From assembly GCA_000158155.1 (NCBI GenBank), contig DS999406.1, positions 732,986 through 796,985 of the forward strand: a DNA stretch of 64,000 nucleotides, read 5' to 3'. The translations under genes were made by a program, and so were the position numbers. Within the stretch, counting starts at the first letter, position 1. Every line of letters starts with the position of its first letter. Below, piece by piece: positions 45,231-54,013 of this stretch. Source of the stretch: a gamma proteobacterium NOR5-3. GTDB lineage: Bacteria; Pseudomonadota; Gammaproteobacteria; Pseudomonadales; Halieaceae. The notes beneath the pieces are model-generated. The model searched no databases. It was not told the origin of the DNA and saw only the letters and a program-made list of their open reading frames with translations.

Positions 45231-45352
45231 CCGGCGTTATTGATCAGATCGTCGATACGTTCAAACGCTTCCAACGCCTGCTCGATCGCCTGGGGCGTTA
45301 GCTCGCGTCGGCAAGACCTGCCTGCGTGTGCGTGTTGAAACCCGTAAAGCAC
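45227..45352 (-). CDS. Short possible coding remnant, 41 residues
   Basis: Minus-strand frame with GTG at 45352 and stop at 45227-45229, overlapping the carbonic anhydrase stop. It ends RRELTPQAIEQALEAFERID then DLINNAG, a helix-like, well-formed protein sequence. The frame is open further upstream to about 45420 without an ATG. It could be a small gene or the 3' remnant of a longer one. I do not recognise it. Confidence 0.3.
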   Translation of the reverse strand: MLYGFQHAHAGRSCRRELTPQAIEQALEAFERIDDLINNAG

Positions 45353-45428
45353 AGGGCGATGATAAATCCGATGTGCAACAAACGATTCAGAGATTGTTTG
45401 TTTGATTACTCGTTGTGGGTGCTGGTTT

Positions 45429-46982
45429 TTACAGCGTCAATACAAACAATTCCCCCGGTAGCCACTCGCCGCGTTCTTTGCGCAGGGGAATAGCTTCCTT
45501 ATGAAGAAGAGTCAGTCCGGCGTTGCTGGCACAGCGTTGCACATATTCGCTGGAGTGCGCGAAGCGGCCGGATTTTTGGAGTTTGATATCGCCATGCTCC
45601 AACAGCTCAGTACTCAGTACAAAACGCACGCCGGGGTTAGATCTTTGGGCAACGCCTTGGAACACCTCCTCCAAAGCGCCGATGTAAACCAGCACGTCGG
45701 CACATACGACAAGGTCATAGCGAGAGCTGCCATCACGTAACATTGCACTAACATCGCCAGTCAGAAGCTGGTCGTAGACGGCTTTTTCTGTTGCTTTATC
45801 TAGCATCGCCGGCGCAACGTCGACCCCGGTGAGATGCTCGCAGTAGCTGCGTATCTGTGCCCCCACCAGGCCGGTGCCGCATCCCAGATCAAGCGCCTGG
45901 CTGTACCAGGCATTCTCGCCATCAAGTTTCTCAAGAAGGGATGGAATCTTGCTTGGGATGGAGTATTCCAGAGCTTCGGTGAGATGCTTCTCAAAATTAG
46001 CGGCATAGTCTTCAAAAACTGCTCGTGCATAACCTGCGTCGCCGCGGGTGATTGCTTGCCCGGAAACAGCGGCTAACAGATGCTTAGCCGTCTTGTCGTG
46101 GGGTTTTAGTTCCAACAATCGCTGAAGGTAATCGCCGGCCTCTTGATCGAGGCTCAGTGCGAGCAGTGTATTAGCAGTCCCGCGAAGGGCGTCTTCACTG
46201 TGGGGCTCCAGCGTGACTAATTCCTTGTAAACAATAAGCGCTGCCTTATGTTTGTACATGGCGCTAAGGCTGCGTGCAAGATTGAGAAGGACCTTGCGAT
46301 GCTTCGGCTCAAGGCTCAGGGCGCTCCGATAAGCCTTGATTGCCTCGTCATGCTCACCCATGTCATTTAACAGATTGCCAAGGTCATTAAAGGCATCGGT
46401 ATACAGGGGGTTCAGTTGCAGCGCGCGACGCAGCGCTTCCAATGCATTCTCTGTTTGCCCCGCACCCTTTAACGCTCTAGCCAGATTGGCGTAAACCTCT
46501 GCATCTGCCTCGCCGCGATTGACAAGCTCCTGATAGCAGCCGAGAGCTTCCTTGTATTGTTTTAGGTCTGTGAAAGCGCTGGCGAGGTTGTTCAGTGCTT
46601 CGGAGAACGCCGGCTCTAATGCGAGTGCCGACTTGTAGGCTTCTATGGCATGTTCAGGCTCTGCCAGGCGGCTAAGAATGACGCCGCGAAGATTGTGTAG
46701 AGCGGGTTGATCCGGATGAAGCTTGCACAGTTTGTTGATGTCCGCGCGGGCGGCATCCAGTTTTCCCGCATTGACCAGTCGTGCTACTCGCTCAAAGTCG
46801 GCAGGGCTGAGTTTTGCTTTACTGTTGCCGGTTAAGGCCTTTAACGCCTTTTTGGCCTTTTTATTGCCAGGCTCGGCGCTCAGCACCTGCGCATAGAGGC
46901 GCTTAGCTTCGTCGAGCTTGCCACTCTTGGCTAGCAGGGCGGCCTGTTCTACGGCTTGGCTTGGGGTGATTTGTGCTGCCAT
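45429..46982 (-). CDS. TPR-repeat protein with C-terminal SAM methyltransferase domain
   Basis: 517 residues. The first roughly 300 are tetratricopeptide repeats, for example EALNNLASAFTDLKQYKEAL and VYANLARALKGAGQTENAL. The last roughly 200 form a class I methyltransferase with the SAM loop ALDLGCGTGLVGAQI, DVAPAMLDKA and YDLVVCADVLVYIGAL. Proteins of this design (TPR-methyltransferase) probably modify a protein or small partner recruited by the repeats. Followed by an outer-membrane protein gene upstream in the same strand, 11 bases apart. Confidence 0.88.
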   Translation of the reverse strand: MAAQITPSQAVEQAALLAKSGKLDEAKRLYAQVLSAEPGNKKAKKALKALTGNSKAKLSPADFERVARLVNAGKLDAARADINKLCKLHPDQPALHNLRGVILSRLAEPEHAIEAYKSALALEPAFSEALNNLASAFTDLKQYKEALGCYQELVNRGEADAEVYANLARALKGAGQTENALEALRRALQLNPLYTDAFNDLGNLLNDMGEHDEAIKAYRSALSLEPKHRKVLLNLARSLSAMYKHKAALIVYKELVTLEPHSEDALRGTANTLLALSLDQEAGDYLQRLLELKPHDKTAKHLLAAVSGQAITRGDAGYARAVFEDYAANFEKHLTEALEYSIPSKIPSLLEKLDGENAWYSQALDLGCGTGLVGAQIRSYCEHLTGVDVAPAMLDKATEKAVYDQLLTGDVSAMLRDGSSRYDLVVCADVLVYIGALEEVFQGVAQRSNPGVRFVLSTELLEHGDIKLQKSGRFAHSSEYVQRCASNAGLTLLHKEAIPLRKERGEWLPGELFVLTL

Positions 46983-46993
46983 GGATCTTTTGC

Positions 46994-47830
46994 CTAAAAA
47001 CTATAGGTTAAGGTCAGGGACGGGCCATCAATTTCTGTGTCAAAAGATAGCTTACTTCGCGAGCGAGCCTCAGTGATATCTATGTCAGTGACCTGGTATC
47101 CCAAAGAGGCACCAAATCGATCGCTGATTTGATAACTGGCTCGCAGGTGGCCGTAGACAAAGTCGCCGCTGTAGTCGTCGACATCGGCGGACAGCCACCC
47201 TGCGACCAGACTAAACCCGAAGTGCTTGTTGAGAGCCCACGTCGCAGTCCCCCGCAAATTGGGTACCGGTGCTAGCAGTGTACTGCTGGCCCGACGAAAC
47301 TCACTACTTTGATCATTGACACTGACGTTGCCAGCAAAGCTGGCGCCCAAATCAAGGGCATGCACACCGACACCCAGCATGATCTCGACACTGTTACTGC
47401 GATGCACCGTGTAGAGAACGTCCAGGATATAGACGTCGATGTCTAATTCTGACCTGATTTCTGAACCTGTGGTGAACTCGACGCCGTCGTAGTTCAGATC
47501 GCGTTCGGTGACTGCTTCGCCACTTCCGGAGAACTGATAAGAGCCTGCATATATTGACCATTTCGGCGTGAACCGATAGCGGTAGTCGATGAAATAGGAG
47601 TTGTCCCGCTCATCGACACCAAGATTATCCAGGTTGATGACGACGGGCTCGAAATTTTCTGACGTTGCGCTCACCGAGGTGTTTGTTGACTGGCGGGTAA
47701 TGCCTAGAGAAAACATGTGCTTCTTGCTAAAAGGGCCGCTTGGAGCCGCGCTGGCATCCGACTGTGCCTGGGTCGCCGCCGAGCAAGCAGCTAGCGTGAA
47801 AACGGTTACAGCGGCTAGATGTTTGATCAT
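46994..47830 (-). CDS. Outer-membrane beta-barrel protein
   Basis: 278 residues with a signal peptide (MIKHLAAVTVFTLAACSAATQAQS; cleavage after TQA). The rest shows alternating strands such as NSYFIDYRYRFTPKWSIYAG and ends DGPSLTLTYSF with C-terminal Phe, the barrel sorting signal. Looks like an eight- to ten-stranded barrel of the OmpA/OmpW-like kind. Function unknown. Confidence 0.75.
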   Translation of the reverse strand: MIKHLAAVTVFTLAACSAATQAQSDASAAPSGPFSKKHMFSLGITRQSTNTSVSATSENFEPVVINLDNLGVDERDNSYFIDYRYRFTPKWSIYAGSYQFSGSGEAVTERDLNYDGVEFTTGSEIRSELDIDVYILDVLYTVHRSNSVEIMLGVGVHALDLGASFAGNVSVNDQSSEFRRASSTLLAPVPNLRGTATWALNKHFGFSLVAGWLSADVDDYSGDFVYGHLRASYQISDRFGASLGYQVTDIDITEARSRSKLSFDTEIDGPSLTLTYSF

Positions 47831-47938
47831 GGTGGATCTCTTTAATAAGTTGTTAAGGTCGGTATTCTATCGCATACCGCAACAAGTCAGGTGCCGAGAA
47901 CTCGGAGCTGAGTGTGTCCGACGCGCATCAACCGCGGC

Positions 47939-48976
47939 CTACCTGGCGGAAGGGTATATGGGCTCGAGCTGTTGTTTACTTCCTGCGCCCGGGCGTTCTA
48001 TTACAAGCCTGGGGACAAGATAGCCCGGACGCATCCCGCTCAACTCGCCCATGATGCGTCGGGCTGAGTCTTCAGAGACCTCAAAATGCGCAGCGCCCGC
48101 CACCTTGTCGAGCATGTGAATGTAATAGGGCAGGGCGCCTGCTGCGAAGAGTCGATCACTTAGATGGGCGAGCACCTCGGGTTTGTCGTTAACGCCAGCG
48201 AGTAAGACGGACTGATTGAGCACGGTTGTGCCAGCTTCGCGCAGGCTCTTGATGGCGTGGGCCGTGGGGGCATCAATTTCGTTGGGATGATTACTGTGCA
48301 GCACCATGACCGAGGGAAGTCCCCGCTCAGACAAAGCCTGAATCAGGCTGTCGGTTACCCGCTCAGGAATCACCATGGGCAGGCGGGTGTGGATGCGTAG
48401 CGTGACGGATCGTTGATGCCTGGCTATGCGGCGGGCCATAGCGGCGATCTGCTCATCGGGTAATAGTAACGGGTCTCCACCGCTGAGAATAATTTCGCCA
48501 ATAGAGGGATCGTCCAGCAAGCGATCAATGGTGGCTAAACGCTCTGCACTGGACTGTGCATTGTCCGCGTAGGGGTAGTCACGCCGAAAGCAATAACGAC
48601 AGTTGATGGCACATTGGCCGGTCACAACCAGCAGTGCCCGCCCCGTGTACTTTTGCAGCAGGCCAGGCGTGCCCGCATAAAGACTCGTCTCTGCAAGGGG
48701 GTCCTTGCTATACCCTGTCACAATCCGGGTTTCGTCCTGCGCCGCCAGGATCTGTCGCAGTAAAGGGTCAGCGACATTGCCCCGTTCTATGCGCGCCGCA
48801 AATGCCCGCGGCACCAGCAGCGGGAATCCGCGGTCTGCTGCCAGAGAATAGGGAAGATCCTCCAGTGCGATGCCCACAGCGGCTGCAAGGTCTGTCGGTG
48901 TGCGGATTGCATTCTGGAGTTGTTCCTGCCAGGACTCCTTGGTGCACACCTTCAGAATATTGGCGTCGGACGTCAT
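47939..48976 (-). CDS. epmB: EF-P beta-lysylation radical SAM protein (lysine 2,3-aminomutase-like)
   Basis: 345-residue enzyme converting (R)- and (S)-alpha-lysine to beta-lysine, used by EpmA to modify elongation factor P. The radical SAM motif is CAINCRYC (CxxxCxxC, near residue 118) followed by FRRDYPY. SGGDPLLLPDEQI and HTRLPMVIPERVT are further core motifs; PLP binding Lys is expected in the last third. Its start overlaps the puuB stop by four bases. efp is not visible in this window. Confidence 0.93.
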   Translation of the reverse strand: MTSDANILKVCTKESWQEQLQNAIRTPTDLAAAVGIALEDLPYSLAADRGFPLLVPRAFAARIERGNVADPLLRQILAAQDETRIVTGYSKDPLAETSLYAGTPGLLQKYTGRALLVVTGQCAINCRYCFRRDYPYADNAQSSAERLATIDRLLDDPSIGEIILSGGDPLLLPDEQIAAMARRIARHQRSVTLRIHTRLPMVIPERVTDSLIQALSERGLPSVMVLHSNHPNEIDAPTAHAIKSLREAGTTVLNQSVLLAGVNDKPEVLAHLSDRLFAAGALPYYIHMLDKVAGAAHFEVSEDSARRIMGELSGMRPGYLVPRLVIERPGAGSKQQLEPIYPSAR

Positions 48977-50253
48977 CCCAGGCGGTCACGCAGGGAGTAA
49001 TAAAGCATGCCCGCCACCAAGCCCGGCCAGCGCAGCAGCGTGCCGCCGGGGAATTTAGGCGTGGGCACATTGGCCATGACGTCGAAGCGCTCCGCGGTGC
49101 CGGCAATGGTTTCAGCCAGGAGCTTGCCAGCCAGCGTAGCGATGGGCACGCCGTGGCCCGAATAGCCGTGGGCATACAACACCCTGGGTGAGACCCGTCC
49201 CAGCGCCGGCATACGGTTCAATGTGATCGCCAGCGTGCCGCCCCAGCCATACTCGATGGTCGTGTCCGCCAGTTCCGGATAAATCTCCAGCATATAGGGC
49301 CGCACGAAAGCGGGAATGTCTTTGGGAAAGCGCGAGGTGTAGGACTCTCCGCCGCCAAATAGCAGCCGATTATCGGCCGACAACTTCCAGTAGTTGATCA
49401 CAAACCGGGAATCGGACATGGATGTGTCGTCGCGAATCAGTTGCCGTGCCGTCGCTTCGCTCAGGGGCTCGGTCGCGATGACGTAATTGTTGATCGGCAT
49501 AATCTGTCCGGCCACCCGGGGTTCGAGTTTTCCCAGATAGCCATTGCAGGCCAGGAGCAGGTGTTCGCATTTGACCTGCCCTGAATCGGTGTGGACCAGA
49601 ACGTGAGCGTTTTCTTCGTAGTGGGTGACGCGACTGTTTTCGTGCAGCGTGACTCCCAGCTCCCGGGCCGCGCGGGCCAGCCCCAGGCAATAGTTGAGCG
49701 GGTGAAGATGGCGCGCTGCGGTGTCGAGTATGGCCCCATGGAATCCCTGCGCCGAGGTCATCTGCGCAAGTTCCTCGGTCTCGATGTAGCGAAGATCGCC
49801 GTAGTCATAGACCGCTCGAAGGTGATCGACCTCTTCGCGAAGCTCCGCCGCGGCCTTTTTTGTTGAAGCGGTGTGGAGATTGCCCTTTTTTAACTCACAT
49901 TGGATATTGAATTCGTCGATGAGTTCGCAAACCGTGTGCACACCCTCAAGCCCCAGGTCCCAGAGCATTTTTGCGCGTTGTTTGCCTACCATCTTTTCAA
50001 GGATGTGCTGATCTGCGCGCTGTCCCGTGCCTACATGTCCACCATTACGTCCCGAGGCGCCCCAGCCCAGACGGTTTGCTTCGAGCAAGGTGACGCTGTA
50101 GCCGCGTTTACGAAGATGAATTGCTGCTGACAGACCGGTGTACCCGCCGCCCACAATGCAGACATCGCTGCTAAGGTTTCCCGCAAGTGCGGGAAAGCGA
50201 TCAGTGAAGTTGGCTGTTGCCGCGTACCAGGAATTGACGTGCTCTTCGCTCAT
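48973..50253 (-). CDS. puuB: Gamma-glutamylputrescine oxidase-like FAD oxidoreductase
   Basis: 426 residues, the same length as E. coli PuuB, which oxidises gamma-glutamylputrescine. The dinucleotide loop is DVCIVGGGYTGLSAAIHL, followed by LEANRLGWGASGRNGGHVGTGQ (split). The C-terminal FAD site reads LYAHGYSGHGVPIATLAG. The frame starts at 50295, but ATG 50253 (MSEEHVNSWY) is the usual start. It is divergent from the glutamine-synthetase-like puuA, matching a polyamine-degradation module. Confidence 0.85.
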   Translation of the reverse strand: MSEEHVNSWYAATANFTDRFPALAGNLSSDVCIVGGGYTGLSAAIHLRKRGYSVTLLEANRLGWGASGRNGGHVGTGQRADQHILEKMVGKQRAKMLWDLGLEGVHTVCELIDEFNIQCELKKGNLHTASTKKAAAELREEVDHLRAVYDYGDLRYIETEELAQMTSAQGFHGAILDTAARHLHPLNYCLGLARAARELGVTLHENSRVTHYEENAHVLVHTDSGQVKCEHLLLACNGYLGKLEPRVAGQIMPINNYVIATEPLSEATARQLIRDDTSMSDSRFVINYWKLSADNRLLFGGGESYTSRFPKDIPAFVRPYMLEIYPELADTTIEYGWGGTLAITLNRMPALGRVSPRVLYAHGYSGHGVPIATLAGKLLAETIAGTAERFDVMANVPTPKFPGGTLLRWPGLVAGMLYYSLRDRLG

Positions 50254-50422
50254 GGAATGCCGGGGACTCGCTGTGAATAAGATGTGTCGTCGCATAGTAG
50301 CGCAGCCCCTGCGCTCGGGCGATAGCCTCCCAGGGGGCTGTATAGAGGCTAGCCTTTATGGGTATTGCGAGGCCCAAGGGCCTGCTGCGATACTCGTTAG
50401 GCGAAATTCCAGGAAGCATTGC

Positions 50423-51769
50423 ATGACAGCGAACCACAAGATCATCACCGACTGGCTCAAGCAGCAGCAAATCTCTGAGATTGAATGCCTGGTGCCGGAT
50501 ATGACGGGCAACGCCCGGGGTAAATTTATCCCGGCGCATCAATTCATCTCCCACGGCGACCCCCGCCTGCCAGAGAGCATTCTGGTGCAAACCGTCACCG
50601 GTGAGTACAGCGATGAGCACTGGGACTTCGTGGAGCCCACTGACACAGACATGCTGCTGCGACCCGATGCCTCCACCATGCGTCTTGTACCCTGGGCCCG
50701 GGAACCTACCGCACAGATTATTCATGATTGTTACACCCAGGCCGGCGAACTACATCCCCTGGCCTCGCGCACGGTGCTGAGAAAAGTTCTCGCCGCCTAT
50801 GAAGAGATGGGCCTGAAGCCGGTCATCGCTCCGGAGATGGAATTTTATCTGGTGGCCCGCAATGAGGATGCAGACTACGAGCTTGTTCCCCCCGTGGGAC
50901 GCAGTGGCCGACGAGAGACTGCGCGACTGTCTTACAGCATCGACGCTGTTGCTGAGTTCGAGGATTTTGTTGAGGACATGTACGACTATGCGGATGCTCA
51001 GCAGCTGGATGTGGACACGCTGATCCATGAGAATGGCGCGGCGCAGATGGAGATTAACTTCCGTCACGGCGATCCCCTGTCCCTTGCCGACCAGGTCTTT
51101 GTGTTTAAGCGCACCGTGCGAGAGACAGCGCACAAATACAACATGTACGCCACTTTTATGGCTAAGCCCATGAAAGATGAGCCTGGCAGTGCCATGCACA
51201 TTCACCAGAGTTTGCTCGACGCGTCGGGTAATAATATTTTTGTGGATGCCAACGGTGAGCATTCAGCGGCATTTTTGAGCTACATAGCGGGTCTGCAGCG
51301 CTATACGCCTGAGTTGATCAGCCTCTACGCGCCCAATGTAAATTCTTATCGCCGTTTGGCGCCGGATATCTCGGCGCCCATCAATCTTAACTGGGGTCTG
51401 GACAATCGCACCTGCGCGTTTCGCGTGCCTAATAGTGATTTGGCTGGCACTCGGGTGGAGAACCGCTTTCCCGGGGCGGATGCCAATCCCTATTTGGCTA
51501 TTGCTGCGACCCTGGCCAGTGGCCTGCTGGGTATGCAGGAGAAGCTCAGCCCAACGGCGCCCCACCAGGGCACGGCCAATGAAGACAGTGTAGAGGTCGC
51601 GCGAACCCTGGAAGAGGGTCTGCGCAATCTAGGCAGTACACCGGCCGTTTGTGATCTGTTTGGTGATTTGTTCCTGCGCGCTTACGCGGCGGTGAAGCTC
51701 GACGAATTTGAGGAGTTTAATCGCGTCATCAGTTCCTGGGAGCGAGAGCACTTGCTCCTGCAGGTGTAA
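50423..51769 (+). CDS. puuA: Gamma-glutamylputrescine synthetase-like glutamine synthetase
   Basis: 448-residue glutamine-synthetase-fold ligase, slightly shorter than E. coli PuuA (472). ATP and metal motifs are EMEFYLVARNEDAD, MEINFRHGDPL and GSAMHIHQSLLDASG, and the family end NPYLAIAATLASGL is present. Position opposite puuB favours gamma-glutamylation of putrescine or another amine over glutamine synthesis. Start ATG 50423 has AGGAAG about seven bases upstream. Confidence 0.88.
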   Translation: MTANHKIITDWLKQQQISEIECLVPDMTGNARGKFIPAHQFISHGDPRLPESILVQTVTGEYSDEHWDFVEPTDTDMLLRPDASTMRLVPWAREPTAQIIHDCYTQAGELHPLASRTVLRKVLAAYEEMGLKPVIAPEMEFYLVARNEDADYELVPPVGRSGRRETARLSYSIDAVAEFEDFVEDMYDYADAQQLDVDTLIHENGAAQMEINFRHGDPLSLADQVFVFKRTVRETAHKYNMYATFMAKPMKDEPGSAMHIHQSLLDASGNNIFVDANGEHSAAFLSYIAGLQRYTPELISLYAPNVNSYRRLAPDISAPINLNWGLDNRTCAFRVPNSDLAGTRVENRFPGADANPYLAIAATLASGLLGMQEKLSPTAPHQGTANEDSVEVARTLEEGLRNLGSTPAVCDLFGDLFLRAYAAVKLDEFEEFNRVISSWEREHLLLQV

Positions 51770-51773
51770 TGCG

Positions 51774-52616
51774 TTGAACGCCGGTTTGTTTGGCCATGGG
51801 TTTCGCGGACGGCTCTTTGTAGCTGTCAAATACCTCACCTATATTCTGTTGCTGGGTAATGTGTACTTCTTTCTTCAGGAGGAGTCAGGTTCCCTGGAGT
51901 ACACCTTTACGGGGCCTATGTCTTTGGGGCAATACGTGCAGGTGTTTGCTGCCACACTGGATACCACGGCCTGGGTTGTGTTGTTGCTGCTGTTTGAGCT
52001 GGAAACCTCGGTACTGGATGACGAAAAAATCCGCGGGCTGGTAAAGGTCGCACTCCATGGTATCCGTCTGATCTGCGGGGCAGCGATCGTCTGGGCATTT
52101 ACCGGCTACTGCGCGGAACTCATCACGCTCTACAAAGTAACCGTTGTGCAAGCCTTTAACGGTTGCGCGCAGCTCGCTGGGGACTGGTCATTGTTGCTAA
52201 CCCTGGACGAATACGCCCCTTTAGATGCGCAAAATTGTTCGAAGGTTGCCGACACGGCGTTGCGCATCAGTGACTTCAATATCGTGGCAGATGCAGACGC
52301 CCTGCGCTTATCCCGATACCTGGCATGGACCGATGTTATCAACGCGGCGGCCTGGATACTGGTGGTGGTGGTGCTGGAGATTGAAGTGCGACTGCAGCTG
52401 CGGGGCAGTCTTACCGATGCGGTGGTAGATGGTACGCGCTATCTCAAGTATTGCGTGTATTCCACGTTGTTCATTGCCGCCGTGTATTGGGGCTTTGAGG
52501 GCAAGTTTCTGGACTTCTATGACGCATGCCTATGGCTGTTTGCGTTCATCTTCATTGAACTGAACGTCTTTGACTGGCAGCGTCAAACACAGGATGTGCA
52601 GCCGCAGCTACCTTAA
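51774..52616 (+). CDS. Unknown multi-pass membrane protein after puuA
   Basis: 280 residues from TTG 51774, four bases after the puuA stop. About six hydrophobic spans are visible, such as YLTYILLLGNVYFFL, AWVVLLLLFELE, ICGAAIVWAFTGYCAELI and NAAAWILVVVVLEIEV; each span tends to be followed by acidic residues. No family is recognised. Tight spacing suggests co-transcription with puuA, so a role in amine uptake or sensing is possible but unproven. Confidence 0.6.
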   Translation: MNAGLFGHGFRGRLFVAVKYLTYILLLGNVYFFLQEESGSLEYTFTGPMSLGQYVQVFAATLDTTAWVVLLLLFELETSVLDDEKIRGLVKVALHGIRLICGAAIVWAFTGYCAELITLYKVTVVQAFNGCAQLAGDWSLLLTLDEYAPLDAQNCSKVADTALRISDFNIVADADALRLSRYLAWTDVINAAAWILVVVVLEIEVRLQLRGSLTDAVVDGTRYLKYCVYSTLFIAAVYWGFEGKFLDFYDACLWLFAFIFIELNVFDWQRQTQDVQPQLP

Positions 52617-52750
52617 GTGCGACTCTCAAGAAGTGCGACGCTCAAGTATGACTTTCAAGTGAGACAATGTTTTTGCGACAGCTGTTCCAGACCGCGCGCA
52701 GCTGCCGCGGGGTAGGGTGACAAATACTGATGACAGCGCTGGGCGCTGTC

Positions 52751-52969
52751 TCAGTAGTCGTCGAACTCCAGGTCGTAGTCTCCAAGTTCCTCGCGAAGTC
52801 GAAGCTCCTCAAGTCTTTGCTCTGCACGTCGGCGCTTCTCCGCCAGCTGATGCTTTGCAGAAGACTCAGTGCTCAGACCTTCGTAGGCCTCCTCTGAGAA
52901 CTCTCCAATCACAGGCTCGAACATGTCGTCCATGCCGTCTGATACCGATTCCTGATTGCGATCTCCCAC
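52751..52969 (-). CDS. PA3496-like small protein
   Basis: 72 residues, acidic N-terminal half and a basic helical segment AEKRRRAEQRLEELRLREEL near the end, followed by acidic DYDLEFDDY. This pattern matches the PA3496 family of putative envelope integrity proteins. Role uncertain. A Shine-Dalgarno-like GGAGG lies upstream of the start. Confidence 0.65.
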   Translation of the reverse strand: MGDRNQESVSDGMDDMFEPVIGEFSEEAYEGLSTESSAKHQLAEKRRRAEQRLEELRLREELGDYDLEFDDY

Positions 52970-53386
52970 AAACCACCTCCTGATGATTACGGGCCATTCA
53001 CAGCGCCAATATCGGGCAGCCCCTCATGGGAGTCAATCTAGGGAGGTGCCTCATTTTTATGAAAAATTACGATCAATAATTGGGAATTTTGCCGAAAAGT
53101 CGACGAGCAATCCCGGACTTCATCCTTGAATACACGCTGCACGTCCCTGTGCTATGCCCGTGGGGCGCGTGTCCGGGAGCCTCGCCAGGCGTCCAAACTT
53201 GGTCGCCTGAGGGTATTAGCAATGGCTATGCCAGCTTGCTACGGCGGCTGTTGTGGTCGTTAAGGGCTGTTAATGCGGGGTTTTTGATCGGTTTACCACA
53301 CCATGGCGCAACCGATGGATGCGCGAGACACGTACCGGGGCGTGTTGCGAACATGTTCGCTGTGCAGTGCACAGCAAGCTGACGGT
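52970..53386. other. Intergenic region with two overlapping palindromes
   Basis: 417 bases. A 100-residue rightward frame (53080-53382) has no recognisable features and is not supported. The palindromes at 53347-53375 lie just after the aroK stop (aroK is leftward). Confidence 0.4.
53347..53375. other. Two overlapping perfect palindromes
   Basis: GCGAACATGTTCGC (53347-53360, perfect 14-base palindrome) overlaps by two bases GCTGTGCAGTGCACAGC (53359-53375, eight-base arms around G). They could form a terminator for aroK or bind a regulator. The first resembles a GAAC-type LexA half-site pair of Gram-positive bacteria but with shorter spacing. Confidence 0.5.
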
Positions 53387-53905
53387 TCAGGAATAGAGCT
53401 CTTGTACGATCACAGAGGCGATGGCGTCTGCACTGCCCCCCACGGCGTCTACCGTGTGCGAGGCAAACCGCTCATACAACGGGGTGCGCTCGTTGTAGAT
53501 GTCTTCGAAGCTTTGATCGGCCCCGCTGGCGATACCCCGCTCCGGGTTGGCGGCAACGCGCCGGAGCAAGGTGGCAACGTCTGCCCGGAGGTACACTACC
53601 GGCCCCGCTGCACGCAATCGCTGCATGATGGCTTCGCTGTAAATGACGCTGCCCCCGGTGGCCAATACGCGGCCATTGATAGGCTCACTGAGTAGCACAG
53701 CTTCTTCGATACTGCGCAGATGCAGGTAGCCGTCGTTGTCCACGATGTCCTGTAAGGTTCTGCTTTCCCGGGCCTGAATTGAGAGATCCGTGTCAGTAAA
53801 TTCCAGGCCAATCAGTTTGGCGAGGATAACGCCCACGGTGCTTTTGCCCACGCCGGGCATACCAATGAGGCTGATGGTCTGGAATTGTGTGCGGATGTTG
53901 CTCAT
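53387..53905 (-). CDS. aroK: Shikimate kinase
   Basis: 172-residue kinase that makes shikimate 3-phosphate. P-loop GMPGVGKSTVG, shikimate-binding region around FTDTDLSIQARESRTLQDI and ATGGSVIY. ERTPLYERFA matches the family RxPLYxxxA. It is not next to aroB here, so it may be a paralogue, but all catalytic motifs are present. Confidence 0.88.
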   Translation of the reverse strand: MSNIRTQFQTISLIGMPGVGKSTVGVILAKLIGLEFTDTDLSIQARESRTLQDIVDNDGYLHLRSIEEAVLLSEPINGRVLATGGSVIYSEAIMQRLRAAGPVVYLRADVATLLRRVAANPERGIASGADQSFEDIYNERTPLYERFASHTVDAVGGSADAIASVIVQELYS

Positions 53906-54013
53906 GGGGCTTTCCTTATACGGGCGTGCATTATCGCCACTTCTTGTGAACGCTCAAAGCCCTGTGTGTGCGTGCTAAAGTTCGGCCCCCACGGTTGTAT
54001 TGGAAGTATTGGA

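Noticed and set aside
53080-53382. 100-residue rightward frame downstream of aroK
   Set aside because: No motifs, no ribosome-binding site and many Pro/Gly. Read as non-coding.
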